From assembly GCF_014193895.1 (NCBI RefSeq), contig NZ_BLZR01000001.1:620001-684000 (forward strand): 64,000 nt of DNA, given 5' to 3'. A program made the translations under genes and the position numbers. Numbering within the stretch: position 1 is the first letter of the stretch; every line of letters begins with the position of its first letter. A model generated the notes under the pieces. The model had not been told where the DNA came from. It worked only from the letters and a program-made list of their open reading frames with translations, and made no database searches. Positions 17,343 to 24,964 of the stretch are shown here, in pieces. The stretch comes from Clostridium fungisolvens (GTDB lineage Bacteria; Bacillota; Clostridia; Clostridiales; Clostridiaceae).

Positions 17343-17385
17343 TTATAAGTGTAAATCAAAAAAATAAAATATGATAAAGTATTGA

Positions 17386-17440
17386 GTTGAAATTAAGGTA
17401 TCCCCTTACCCTATACTCCCTAAAATACCTTAGTTTCAAC
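17386..17440. repeat. 55-bp palindrome
   Basis: Arms GTTGAAATTAAGGTAT (17386-17401) and ATACCTTAGTTTCAAC (17425-17440) pair fully apart from one wobble. It has no T-tract, so it is a repeat-like or RNA-stabilising structure rather than an obvious terminator. Confidence 0.65.
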
Positions 17441-17449
17441 AGTACTAAA

Positions 17450-17545
17450 GATGTACCAATTCAGACCGAAAACTGTTTTCAAAGTGCCTCTGGATTCTGA
17501 GAAGCAGATTTGAAAATATAAATTCTAAAATGAAGTGGTACATCC
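17450..17545 (+). repeat. ~96-bp palindromic element, family A
   Basis: Outer arms GATGTACCAATTCAGACC and TGAAGTGGTACATCC, with inner arms TTTTCAAA and TTTGAAAA. It is a diverged copy of the elements in the GH3 region. Confidence 0.8.
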
Positions 17546-17664
17546 ATATATAGATAAACCAGTTTCAAATAGAATCTATAAATCAAGTAACATGCCATTA
17601 ATAGTTAAAATGGATTTCAGTATATGTTAGATTTATGGAACTGGGATATCTATTCCTATTAATC

Positions 17665-17759
17665 AGATAAACTACTTCAGTCCTTAAACTCCAAATAAAG
17701 ATTTCGATGGTTCTACGAATCTTTATTTGGATAAATTCTAATATGAAGTAGTTTATCTA
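17665..17759. repeat. Family A variant (AGATAAACTACTTCA subtype)
   Basis: A 95-bp imperfect palindrome: outer arms AGATAAACTACTTCAG and ATGAAGTAGTTTATCT, inner arms CCAAATAAAGATT and AATCTTTATTTGG. A reversed copy lies at 32744-32834. Confidence 0.8.
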
Positions 17760-17847
17760 TAAAAAAATCCACAAATAAAAGTATATACCCACAAATATAT
17801 AATATAGAGAAATCGGTGAATTTTTAAGGTTAGATAGAATAAATTGA

Positions 17848-17919
17848 ACATATTGGATTGATACTGAATTAAGTACAGAAGAGTGGAAGACGATAATTAG
17901 AGAAGTATTATATAAATAG
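17848..17919 (+). pseudogene. Short coding-like remnant
   Basis: Between an in-frame TGA and a TAG, 23 codons read like the end of a real protein, including the segment STEEWKTIIREVLYK, within otherwise AT-rich non-coding DNA (17760-18100). There is no start codon or ribosome site. I cannot name the parent gene, and it may be chance. Confidence 0.25.
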
Positions 17920-18100
17920 GAGCAAAGTAGTTATTCCTATATTTAATTCTTCTGGGTTATATAAATGTTTTTCTACGATTCTGTACTTTTAACTTTGTAA
18001 CTATATAAATAAACAGTGAGAATTAATATACTATTTTATATAGACTTATTGGTAAGTAATGTATGACTAAATTAAGTATTTTTAGGTTAGGTGATTAGAT

Positions 18101-19708
18101 ATGAAAAAAACGATGAAACTACAGACGAAGATTACTTTATTAGTTATTACAGTGGTGTGTGTTTCTATATCTATAATTATATTTTTTGTAGCGTCATGGA
18201 TGACAGGGAATATTGAAAACAAAGCCAGAACTAATATTATGAATGTTGCTGAGATGGTAGCACATTCAAATGAAATAGTAGATTCTTTGAAGATTAAAGA
18301 TCCTAATAAAAAAATCGGCCCATACGTTAATATGCAATTAAAAAGCTTAGATCAGATTGAGTATATAATTGTTGTAGATATGGATGGTATTAGATATTCT
18401 CATCCTAATCCTGATATGATAGGAAAAAAGTTTGTAGGAGGAGATGAAGATAGGGTAGCACATAAAGGAGAAACATATATATCGGAGGCTACAGGAACAC
18501 TTGGAAAAGCTTTAAGAGCTTTTGCTCCAATATATGACCCTGTAAGTAAACAAGAGATAGGATTTGTTTCCGTGGGTACTCTCACTCACAGCATTGAAAC
18601 TGCTAAACATACTGCAATTATATATATAGTGTTAATTACGATTGGCGGTCTCACTGCAGGGATAGTAGGAGCATTTTTACTAGCAAATAGTATAAAAAAG
18701 ACTTTACTTGGACTGGAGCCTGAGGAAATAACAAGGCTTTATAATGAAAAGATGGGGATCATTGATGCAATTCATGAAGGGTTAATGGCTGTCGATCAAC
18801 TAGGTAGGATTACTCTCATAAATGATTCTGCATTGAGTATATTGCATTTTGAAGATAAAATAAATAAGAATGATATTATAGGTAAAAACATAGAAGAAGT
18901 TATTCCGAATACTAGAATGAACACTGTATTAGAAACTGGCAAGTCTGAGTTTGAAGAAGAGCAAAGAATAAATAATACTATAATAATGACCAATAGAATT
19001 CCGATAATTAATAGAGGTAAAGTAGTAGGTGTAATTGCAAGTTTTAGAGATAAAACAGATGTAACTAAAATGGCAGAAGAGCTTACAGGAGCTAAAAAGA
19101 TGGCTTGGTCATTAAGAGCTCAGAACCATGAATTTATGAATAGGCTTCATACAATTTCAGGGTTGATACAGCTTGAAGAGTATGATGAAGCGCTGCAGTT
19201 TATATCAGATATAGCTAAAGTGAGAAGTAATATAAGTAATATATTAAATGAGAAAATAAAAAATGCATCCTTATCAGCACTGTTACTATCAAAGTATAAT
19301 AAGGCAGAGGAGAGCAGGGTTAAACTTAAAATAGACGAAGATTCAAAACTTATAAAACTGCCGAGTCATATGACCTCTGAAGAAGTTGTATCTATTGTAG
19401 GAAACTTGATAGAAAATTCTTTAGATGAAGTTAAAAATGATGGTACTGGGCTAATATACGTAAAAATAGTTGAGAATGAAAGCTTTCTAAATATAATAGT
19501 TAAAGATAATGGCGGAGGAATTCCATTAGAATATAGAGAAAAAATATATGAACAAGGTTTTTCAACAAAGGATGGACAGCGTGGTCATGGCATGTATATT
19601 GTAAAAAAAATAGTTGACGAGTATAACGGTATTATAACCTTTGATGTAGAGGGCGGAGTTAGTTGGAATATAACTATACCTATGACAAGGAGTGAAAATC
19701 TTGATTGA
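18101..19708 (+). CDS. CitA/DcuS-family sensor histidine kinase
   Basis: Membrane sensor kinase of 535 residues. It has a first helix at about 11-33, an external PAS/Cache sensor domain to about 170, a second helix at about 173-196, a cytoplasmic PAS domain at about 215-320, and a kinase core. The external domain holds the carboxylate-binding pattern RYSHPNPDMIGKKFVGGDE and LGKALRAFAPIYD. The phosphorylated His is His343 in RAQNHEFMNRLH. The ATPase boxes ENSLDEV, DNGGGIP and GQRGHGMYIVK are intact. This family senses citrate, malate, fumarate or similar acids. It overlaps the response regulator gene by eight bases and lies downstream of malic enzyme and the KdgT-type carrier, its likely targets. 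Confidence 0.92.
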   Translation: MKKTMKLQTKITLLVITVVCVSISIIIFFVASWMTGNIENKARTNIMNVAEMVAHSNEIVDSLKIKDPNKKIGPYVNMQLKSLDQIEYIIVVDMDGIRYSHPNPDMIGKKFVGGDEDRVAHKGETYISEATGTLGKALRAFAPIYDPVSKQEIGFVSVGTLTHSIETAKHTAIIYIVLITIGGLTAGIVGAFLLANSIKKTLLGLEPEEITRLYNEKMGIIDAIHEGLMAVDQLGRITLINDSALSILHFEDKINKNDIIGKNIEEVIPNTRMNTVLETGKSEFEEEQRINNTIIMTNRIPIINRGKVVGVIASFRDKTDVTKMAEELTGAKKMAWSLRAQNHEFMNRLHTISGLIQLEEYDEALQFISDIAKVRSNISNILNEKIKNASLSALLLSKYNKAEESRVKLKIDEDSKLIKLPSHMTSEEVVSIVGNLIENSLDEVKNDGTGLIYVKIVENESFLNIIVKDNGGGIPLEYREKIYEQGFSTKDGQRGHGMYIVKKIVDEYNGIITFDVEGGVSWNITIPMTRSENLD

Positions 19709-20375
19709 GGTAATGATTGTTGAAGATGACCCTATGGTTAGGGAAATAAATTCTAAGTTTTTAAAAAGGATAGAAGGATTTACTTTGTATAAGGCAGTTT
19801 CTAATCTTGAAGATGCTAAAAAATATATTGCTCTTAAAAAGCCAGATTTAATATTGCTGGACGTATTTCTTCCTAAAGAAAATGGACTTGATTTCTTAAA
19901 GTGGATAAGAGGCCAAGAGATAGATATAGATGTTATTTTGATTACAGCAGATAAATCTATTGAAAGAATACAGGATGCTTTCAGATTTGGAGTTGTAGAC
20001 TATCTTATAAAGCCCTTTAGCTTTGAAAGATTTAAAGAAGCACTTATACAATTTAAGAGCAGGTATTATAAGTTTAAGAAGAATGATGAGATTGAACAAA
20101 AAGATTTAGATAAACTAATATCCAGTTCAAATACTTCTCAAAGTGAAGAGGATTTTGCAAAGGGACTCAATAAATACACCTATAGATCTATATGGGATGA
20201 AATAGAAAAAAGCAATTATGAAGATGTTACAGCGGAAGAGCTAGCAGAGAAACTAGGGATAGCAAGAGTGACTGTTAGAAGATATCTTGAGTATATGGAG
20301 AAAGAAAATAAGATAGAGAAGTTAGTGGAATATGGGAAGGTAGGTAGACCACAATATAAATATCATAAGATTTAG
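19701..20375 (+). CDS. CitB/DcuR-family response regulator
   Basis: Response regulator of about 225 residues. The receiver domain starts EVMIVEDDPMV with the acidic pocket, the phosphoacceptor is Asp54 in LLLDVFLPKENG, and ITADKS and the Lys in YLIKPFSFERF complete the site. The C-terminal part (residues about 170-220) is a helix-turn-helix, with EDVTAEELAEKLGIARVTVRRY. A GTG at 19692 is possible but sits only one base from the AAGGA site; the TTG at 19701 has proper spacing to AAGGAG and gives the usual family N-terminus, so it is preferred. It is translationally coupled to the kinase and probably controls the malic enzyme and permease genes. Confidence 0.9.
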   Translation: MIEVMIVEDDPMVREINSKFLKRIEGFTLYKAVSNLEDAKKYIALKKPDLILLDVFLPKENGLDFLKWIRGQEIDIDVILITADKSIERIQDAFRFGVVDYLIKPFSFERFKEALIQFKSRYYKFKKNDEIEQKDLDKLISSSNTSQSEEDFAKGLNKYTYRSIWDEIEKSNYEDVTAEELAEKLGIARVTVRRYLEYMEKENKIEKLVEYGKVGRPQYKYHKI

Positions 20376-20534
20376 CCACACATTTAAATCTAGACATTAA
20401 AGAAGCAAGATGTAACTCTTATTATATTGGATAAGCTGGGATGAATTGCCGTGGGAGATGTTGTAAAATCAAATGCAGTATGATATACTTACATCAACTA
20501 TCTCAACCCTTAACACGCGTATAAAGGAAAAAGT

Positions 20535-21431
20535 ATGAACACAGAGGCGTTACAATATTTCATCAAAGTTTACGAGAAGAAAAGTGTTTCTTTGGCAGCC
20601 AAAGATTTATTTATTACTCCTCAAGGATTAAGTAAGACAATAAAACAGCTAGAAATGGACTTGGAAGCTGAGTTATTCTGTAGAGGATCACGTGGAATGG
20701 AAGCTACAGAATGCGGTGAATTGTTATATGCTCGAGCTAAACATATCTGTTATCTGATGGAAGACATAAAAAAAGAAATTAGTATAATAAACGGTAGAAA
20801 AAATATTTTATTGAATGTTGTTGTTACATATGCAACAACATCTGCAGTTCCTCCTGATATGCTATTTGGTTTTTCTAGCGTTTATCCTAGCATAAAAATG
20901 AAGTTAAGAGAATTTCCAGATGAATATCCTATTGATAAATTGTTTGAAGAGCAGGCTGATGTTGGCTTAGTTCTTGGACATGAGGATATAGAAAATTGTG
21001 AATATGAGCTGGTTGTACCAGGTGAAGTAGTCATAGTAGTTTCTAAAAAGCATCCATTGGCTGTAAAAAACGAGATTTCCATATTAGAACTGGAAAATAT
21101 GCCTTTGGTATTAAAGTCTATGGAATCAGGCAAACAGCATAGTTTAGTTGATAAGTGTCTAGAATATGGATTTGCGCCTTACGTTAAACATGAAATGGGA
21201 AATATATTAGCTGCGCATATATTATGTGAAGCCAATGGTTATGTGGCAGTTTCAGTTGACTTTATTGAAGATGCAGTTAAAAATGATAAGCTAAAAGTAA
21301 TAAGGTTAAAAGAGAAAATACCTCAAAATATTTATATGATTACTAGAAAAAGGGACATACAGTCTAAGACAGTAACCCTGTTTCGAAGTTACATAAAACA
21401 ATACAGCAAGGAAAGAATCAAGTCGTTTTGA
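20535..21431 (+). CDS. LysR-family transcriptional regulator
   Basis: Protein of 298 residues. Residues 1-60 form the winged helix with LysR spacing (LQYFIKVYEKKSVSLAAKDL followed by TPQGLSKTIKQLE), and residues about 90-290 the periplasmic-binding-like effector domain. The ATG follows AAAGGAAAAAGT. Its neighbours are the two-component system upstream and a membrane-anchored GH3 downstream, both on the same strand, and neither is an obvious target. The coding sequence ends inside the left arm of its own terminator. The effector is unknown. Confidence 0.88.
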   Translation: MNTEALQYFIKVYEKKSVSLAAKDLFITPQGLSKTIKQLEMDLEAELFCRGSRGMEATECGELLYARAKHICYLMEDIKKEISIINGRKNILLNVVVTYATTSAVPPDMLFGFSSVYPSIKMKLREFPDEYPIDKLFEEQADVGLVLGHEDIENCEYELVVPGEVVIVVSKKHPLAVKNEISILELENMPLVLKSMESGKQHSLVDKCLEYGFAPYVKHEMGNILAAHILCEANGYVAVSVDFIEDAVKNDKLKVIRLKEKIPQNIYMITRKRDIQSKTVTLFRSYIKQYSKERIKSF

Positions 21432-21459
21432 TGTGCGAAGGTGCATTAAAACGACTTTT
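21420..21459 (+). terminator. Intrinsic terminator overlapping the LysR stop codon
   Basis: A 14-bp stem with one wobble (21420-21433 with 21444-21457), then TTTT. The TGA at 21429-21431 lies within the left arm, so a ribosome finishing the gene would cover part of the hairpin. Confidence 0.88.
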
Positions 21460-21687
21460 CTTATGCGCAACTAAAAGTTAACATACCGAACTTTTGGTTG
21501 ATTGAGGTCGCTACCATAATGTGCTAAATTTAATCTTGTAATGGTGATAAGCTTTACAAGGTAACGGTTTGTAAGGGATCATATGAGATTAGTAAAAAAT
21601 ATGGGGGGGAAGGAAACGCGTGATTAAGTTAATGGGAGGTAAAGTTTTTTTGCATCATTAATCTTATAATTAGGGGGAATAGAAGAT

Positions 21688-24579
21688 ATGGGTAAGAAAA
21701 AAATGAGTAAGAAAAAGTCTCGTATAATAACGAGATCTATATTGGCAGGTTTACTTGTAATTGTATTCGGGGTAAATATTGCATTATATCAATTTAGAGA
21801 AATTATTACATCTTATTTTACTACAATGAACACTACTAGTAAGGAATCTGTTGCAGCACGTGACAAATCAAAAAAACTTGTTGAGCAGATTGCAGATGAA
21901 GGAATAGTTCTTCTTCAAAACAAGGATAATACTCTTCCTTTAAAAACAACAGCTACAAATAAGACTAAAGTAAACGTTTTTGGATGGAGCTTTACAAATC
22001 CTATTTATGGTGGTACTGGTTCTGGTTCAACAGATACATCTACTGCAGTTACACCAAAAGCAGGACTAGAAGCTGCTGGCTTCCAAGTAAATGATACTCT
22101 ATATAACGACTATCTTGCATTAAAAATGCAAAGACCAATAGTGGGTATGAATGGACAAGACTGGACTATTCCTGAGCCAGAAGCATCATTCTATACAGCT
22201 GATAGAATGAAGCAAGCTAAGGATTTCTCTGACACTGCAATTATATTTATTGCACGTTCAGGTGGAGAAGGTGCTGATCTTCCAACAAGCTTAGATGGTG
22301 CTGATACTTTTAATGAAAAAGGCAGCCAACAAGGACCAACAGGTCAAAGATTTGGTAATAAGGATGATCTTGACGCAAGCAAGCATTATCTTGAACTTAG
22401 TAACAGAGAAAAAGGTATGGTAGAAGCTGTTACAAAGAACTTTAATAAAGTAATTCTTGTTGTTAACAGCAGTAATACTTTTGAACTTAGCTGGGTTAAG
22501 AATTACAGTCAAATCAAGAGTGTATTAAATATCGGAGGTCCAGGACAAAACGGATTTAACTCTCTTGGAAAAGTTATTGCAGGTACTGTTAATCCATCTG
22601 GTAAAACTGTAGACGTTTATGCTACAGATCTTTTAGATGCACCTTCAATAAAAAACTTTGGAAACTACGATTATGTTGTTAAGAATGCAGATGGGTCATA
22701 CTCACAAGCATTTGATTCAGGTAAAGTTGGACTAAATTATGTTGACTATGCAGAAGGGGTTTATGTAGGATACAGATACTATGAAACTGCTGCATCAGAA
22801 GGAGCAATAAACTACGATGAAAAGGTAATGTATCCATTTGGATATGGTTTAAGCTACACAAACTTTAAGCAAGAAGTAGTTCCAGATAGCTTATCATGGA
22901 ATGATAAAGATATATCTGTTAAGGTAAAGGTAACAAACACTGGATCAGTGGCTGGAAAAGATGTAGTAGAGTTATACTATTCCGCACCTTACACTGGTAA
23001 ACTAGAGAAATCTTCAATCGTCATTGGTGCATTTGCAAAGACAAATGAAATAAAGGCAGGAGAATCAGAGACTGTTACACTTTCATTTAAAGTAGAAGAT
23101 ATGGCATCATATGATTCTAACAAAGCTTACACTGCAAAAGGTGGATATGTTCTTGAGCAAGGTGAATACAAGCTTATGCTTATGAATAACTCTCATGAAA
23201 AGATAGCTGATGTAGCTTCAAAGAATCTTTCTCAAGTTGTTTACGACTCTACAGCTCGTTCTACAGATAAGCAAACAGCTGTAAATCAATTAGATGGTAA
23301 TGTCACAGGCGAAGGAAGTATAGCAACATATCTTTCAAGAGCTAATGGTTTTGCAAATCTTAAGGATATTGATAAGAATCAAACTTATACAATCAAATCT
23401 GCAGATGGTAAGACTACATCTAAAGTAAAAGGTACTTTAGTGGATTCAAGTTTTGTTAAATATGTTAATAGTAAGAGATATGATGTACCTGCTGATACTA
23501 AGACTTCAGCTCCTACTACTGGTGCAAAGAATGGTAAGAAGTTAAAAGATTATGTAGGTGTTGATATTAAAGACAAGAGCTGGGATGCTTTACTTGACCA
23601 ACTATCAGTTGATGATATGGTTAACTTAGTAGTACATGGAGGATATAAGACAGTAGAACTTACTTCAGTTGGTAAGCCTGCTACACTTGATTATGATGGA
23701 CCTTCAGCTATTAGCTCATTCCTTGCTAAAACAAAGGTATCTGGTATTTCATTCCCTTCAGAAGTTTTAGTAGCTTCTACATGGAATGTTAAGCTTGCAG
23801 AGTCTATGGGACAATGCATTGGAGCTGAAGCTAATAGTTATGGTGTTACTGGTTGGTACGCACCTGCTATGAATACTCATCGTACAGCATTTGGTGGAAG
23901 AAACTTTGAATATTATTCTGAAGATGGACTTGTTGCAGGTAAGATGGCAGCAGCTGTTACCAAGGGATATCAAAGTAAGGGCGGATATGTTTACATGAAG
24001 CATTTTGCATTAAATGATCAAGAAACTAACCGTACTTTCGGAGTATTAACTTGGGCTAATGAACAAACTATTCGTGAAATTTACCTAAAGCCATTTGAAT
24101 TTGCAGTTAAAGAAGGCGGTGCTAAAGCTGTTATGTCTTCCTTTAACAGTGTAGGTAACACTTGGGCTGGTGCAAGTTCGGGTCTACTAAAACAAATCCT
24201 TCGTAATGAATGGGGCTTTAAAGGTATGATTGACACTGACTTCTATATGAATGGAGGCGGAATAAGCGCATATCCATACATGGTATTTGAACTTGGTATC
24301 CGTGCAGGAAATGACACTTACCTTACTGGGGTAGCACCTATGGGAGTACCTTCTGCTAATACTAAGAGCAATGATACTTTGTGGTCACTAAGAGAAGCTT
24401 CTCACAATATGTTATACACTATTGCAAATAGTGGTGCTATTAAAGATGGTCTAAGTACAGATACTCCAACATGGGTTAAGATAACAATTGGTGTTGATGT
24501 TGTACTTGTTCTAGCTATATTAGCAGGTCTAGTTGTTAGCTTCAGAAAAAGCAATAAAAAAGAAGAAGTTGAAGTTTAA
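21688..24579 (+). CDS. Membrane-anchored GH3 glycosidase with permuted domain order
   Basis: Protein of 963 residues. A Lys-rich start and one membrane helix (about 15-37) are followed by the GH3 C-terminal sandwich domain (VEQIADEGIVLLQNKDNTLP onward, residues about 65-330), a fibronectin-like domain (about 400-500), and only then the GH3 catalytic barrel (LLDQLSVDDMVNLV onward, residues about 630-900). A second helix near the C-terminus (about 930-952) is followed by a charged tail. In ordinary GH3 enzymes the barrel comes first; the inverted order is known from Ruminococcus albus beta-glucosidase. The nucleophile Asp851 sits in GMIDTDFYMNG. With both ends anchored, the enzyme likely sits outside the membrane. 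The substrate (beta-glucoside, xyloside or other) is not shown. A LysR gene lies upstream. Confidence 0.87.
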   Translation: MGKKKMSKKKSRIITRSILAGLLVIVFGVNIALYQFREIITSYFTTMNTTSKESVAARDKSKKLVEQIADEGIVLLQNKDNTLPLKTTATNKTKVNVFGWSFTNPIYGGTGSGSTDTSTAVTPKAGLEAAGFQVNDTLYNDYLALKMQRPIVGMNGQDWTIPEPEASFYTADRMKQAKDFSDTAIIFIARSGGEGADLPTSLDGADTFNEKGSQQGPTGQRFGNKDDLDASKHYLELSNREKGMVEAVTKNFNKVILVVNSSNTFELSWVKNYSQIKSVLNIGGPGQNGFNSLGKVIAGTVNPSGKTVDVYATDLLDAPSIKNFGNYDYVVKNADGSYSQAFDSGKVGLNYVDYAEGVYVGYRYYETAASEGAINYDEKVMYPFGYGLSYTNFKQEVVPDSLSWNDKDISVKVKVTNTGSVAGKDVVELYYSAPYTGKLEKSSIVIGAFAKTNEIKAGESETVTLSFKVEDMASYDSNKAYTAKGGYVLEQGEYKLMLMNNSHEKIADVASKNLSQVVYDSTARSTDKQTAVNQLDGNVTGEGSIATYLSRANGFANLKDIDKNQTYTIKSADGKTTSKVKGTLVDSSFVKYVNSKRYDVPADTKTSAPTTGAKNGKKLKDYVGVDIKDKSWDALLDQLSVDDMVNLVVHGGYKTVELTSVGKPATLDYDGPSAISSFLAKTKVSGISFPSEVLVASTWNVKLAESMGQCIGAEANSYGVTGWYAPAMNTHRTAFGGRNFEYYSEDGLVAGKMAAAVTKGYQSKGGYVYMKHFALNDQETNRTFGVLTWANEQTIREIYLKPFEFAVKEGGAKAVMSSFNSVGNTWAGASSGLLKQILRNEWGFKGMIDTDFYMNGGGISAYPYMVFELGIRAGNDTYLTGVAPMGVPSANTKSNDTLWSLREASHNMLYTIANSGAIKDGLSTDTPTWVKITIGVDVVLVLAILAGLVVSFRKSNKKEEVEV

Positions 24580-24619
24580 AATTGTATAAACTTTTGATAT
24601 AAGAGAAACTTAAACAGCC

Positions 24620-24638
24620 AGACTGCCTTAGGCAGTCT
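24620..24638 (+). terminator. Hairpin after the permuted GH3 gene
   Basis: AGACTGCC and GGCAGTCT pair perfectly around a TTA loop. Only a short T-rich stretch (TTGGTT) follows, so termination strength is uncertain. Confidence 0.6.
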
Positions 24639-24646
24639 TGGTTAAA

Positions 24647-24742
24647 GATGAAACACTTCAATCCGAAATCTATTTTCAAAACTCCTCTGGATTTTGAGAG
24701 GAGAATTTGAAAATATAAATTTAAGTATGAAGTGGGTCATCT
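24647..24742 (+). repeat. Family A palindrome, tandem copy 1 of 3
   Basis: Outer arms GATGAAACACTTCAATCCG and TGAAGTGGGTCATC; inner hairpin CTCCTCTGG/GAGAGGAG flanked by TTTTCAAA/TTTGAAAA. The three copies between the two GH3 genes fill nearly the whole 385-base gap. Confidence 0.85.
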
Positions 24743-24745
24743 AAA

Positions 24746-24841
24746 GATGAAACACTTCAATCCGAAATCTATTTTCAAAACTCCTCTGAGTTCTGAGAAG
24801 AGAATTTGAAAATATAGATTTAATTAAGAAGTGGTTCATCT
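24746..24841 (+). repeat. Family A palindrome, tandem copy 2 of 3
   Basis: Very similar to copy 1 over its full length (same GATGAAACACTTCAATCCG left arm), differing mainly in the hairpin tip and right arm (GAAGTGGTTCATC). Confidence 0.85.
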
Positions 24842-24850
24842 ATATCTTAA

Positions 24851-24945
24851 GATGTACCAGTTCGGAGCGAAATCTATTTTTAAAACTCTCACGGTTCTGC
24901 TGAGAGAATTTAAAAATATAAATTTTATTACGAAATGGTACATCC
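24851..24945 (+). repeat. Family A palindrome, tandem copy 3 of 3
   Basis: The GATGTACCAGTTCGG subtype with a CTCTCACGG/GAGAGAA hairpin and right arm CGAAATGGTACATCC. It ends about 10 bases before the ribosome site of the next GH3 gene, so its hairpin would be in or next to that mRNA leader. Confidence 0.85.
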
Positions 24946-24964
24946 ATATATATAGAGGTGAGAT

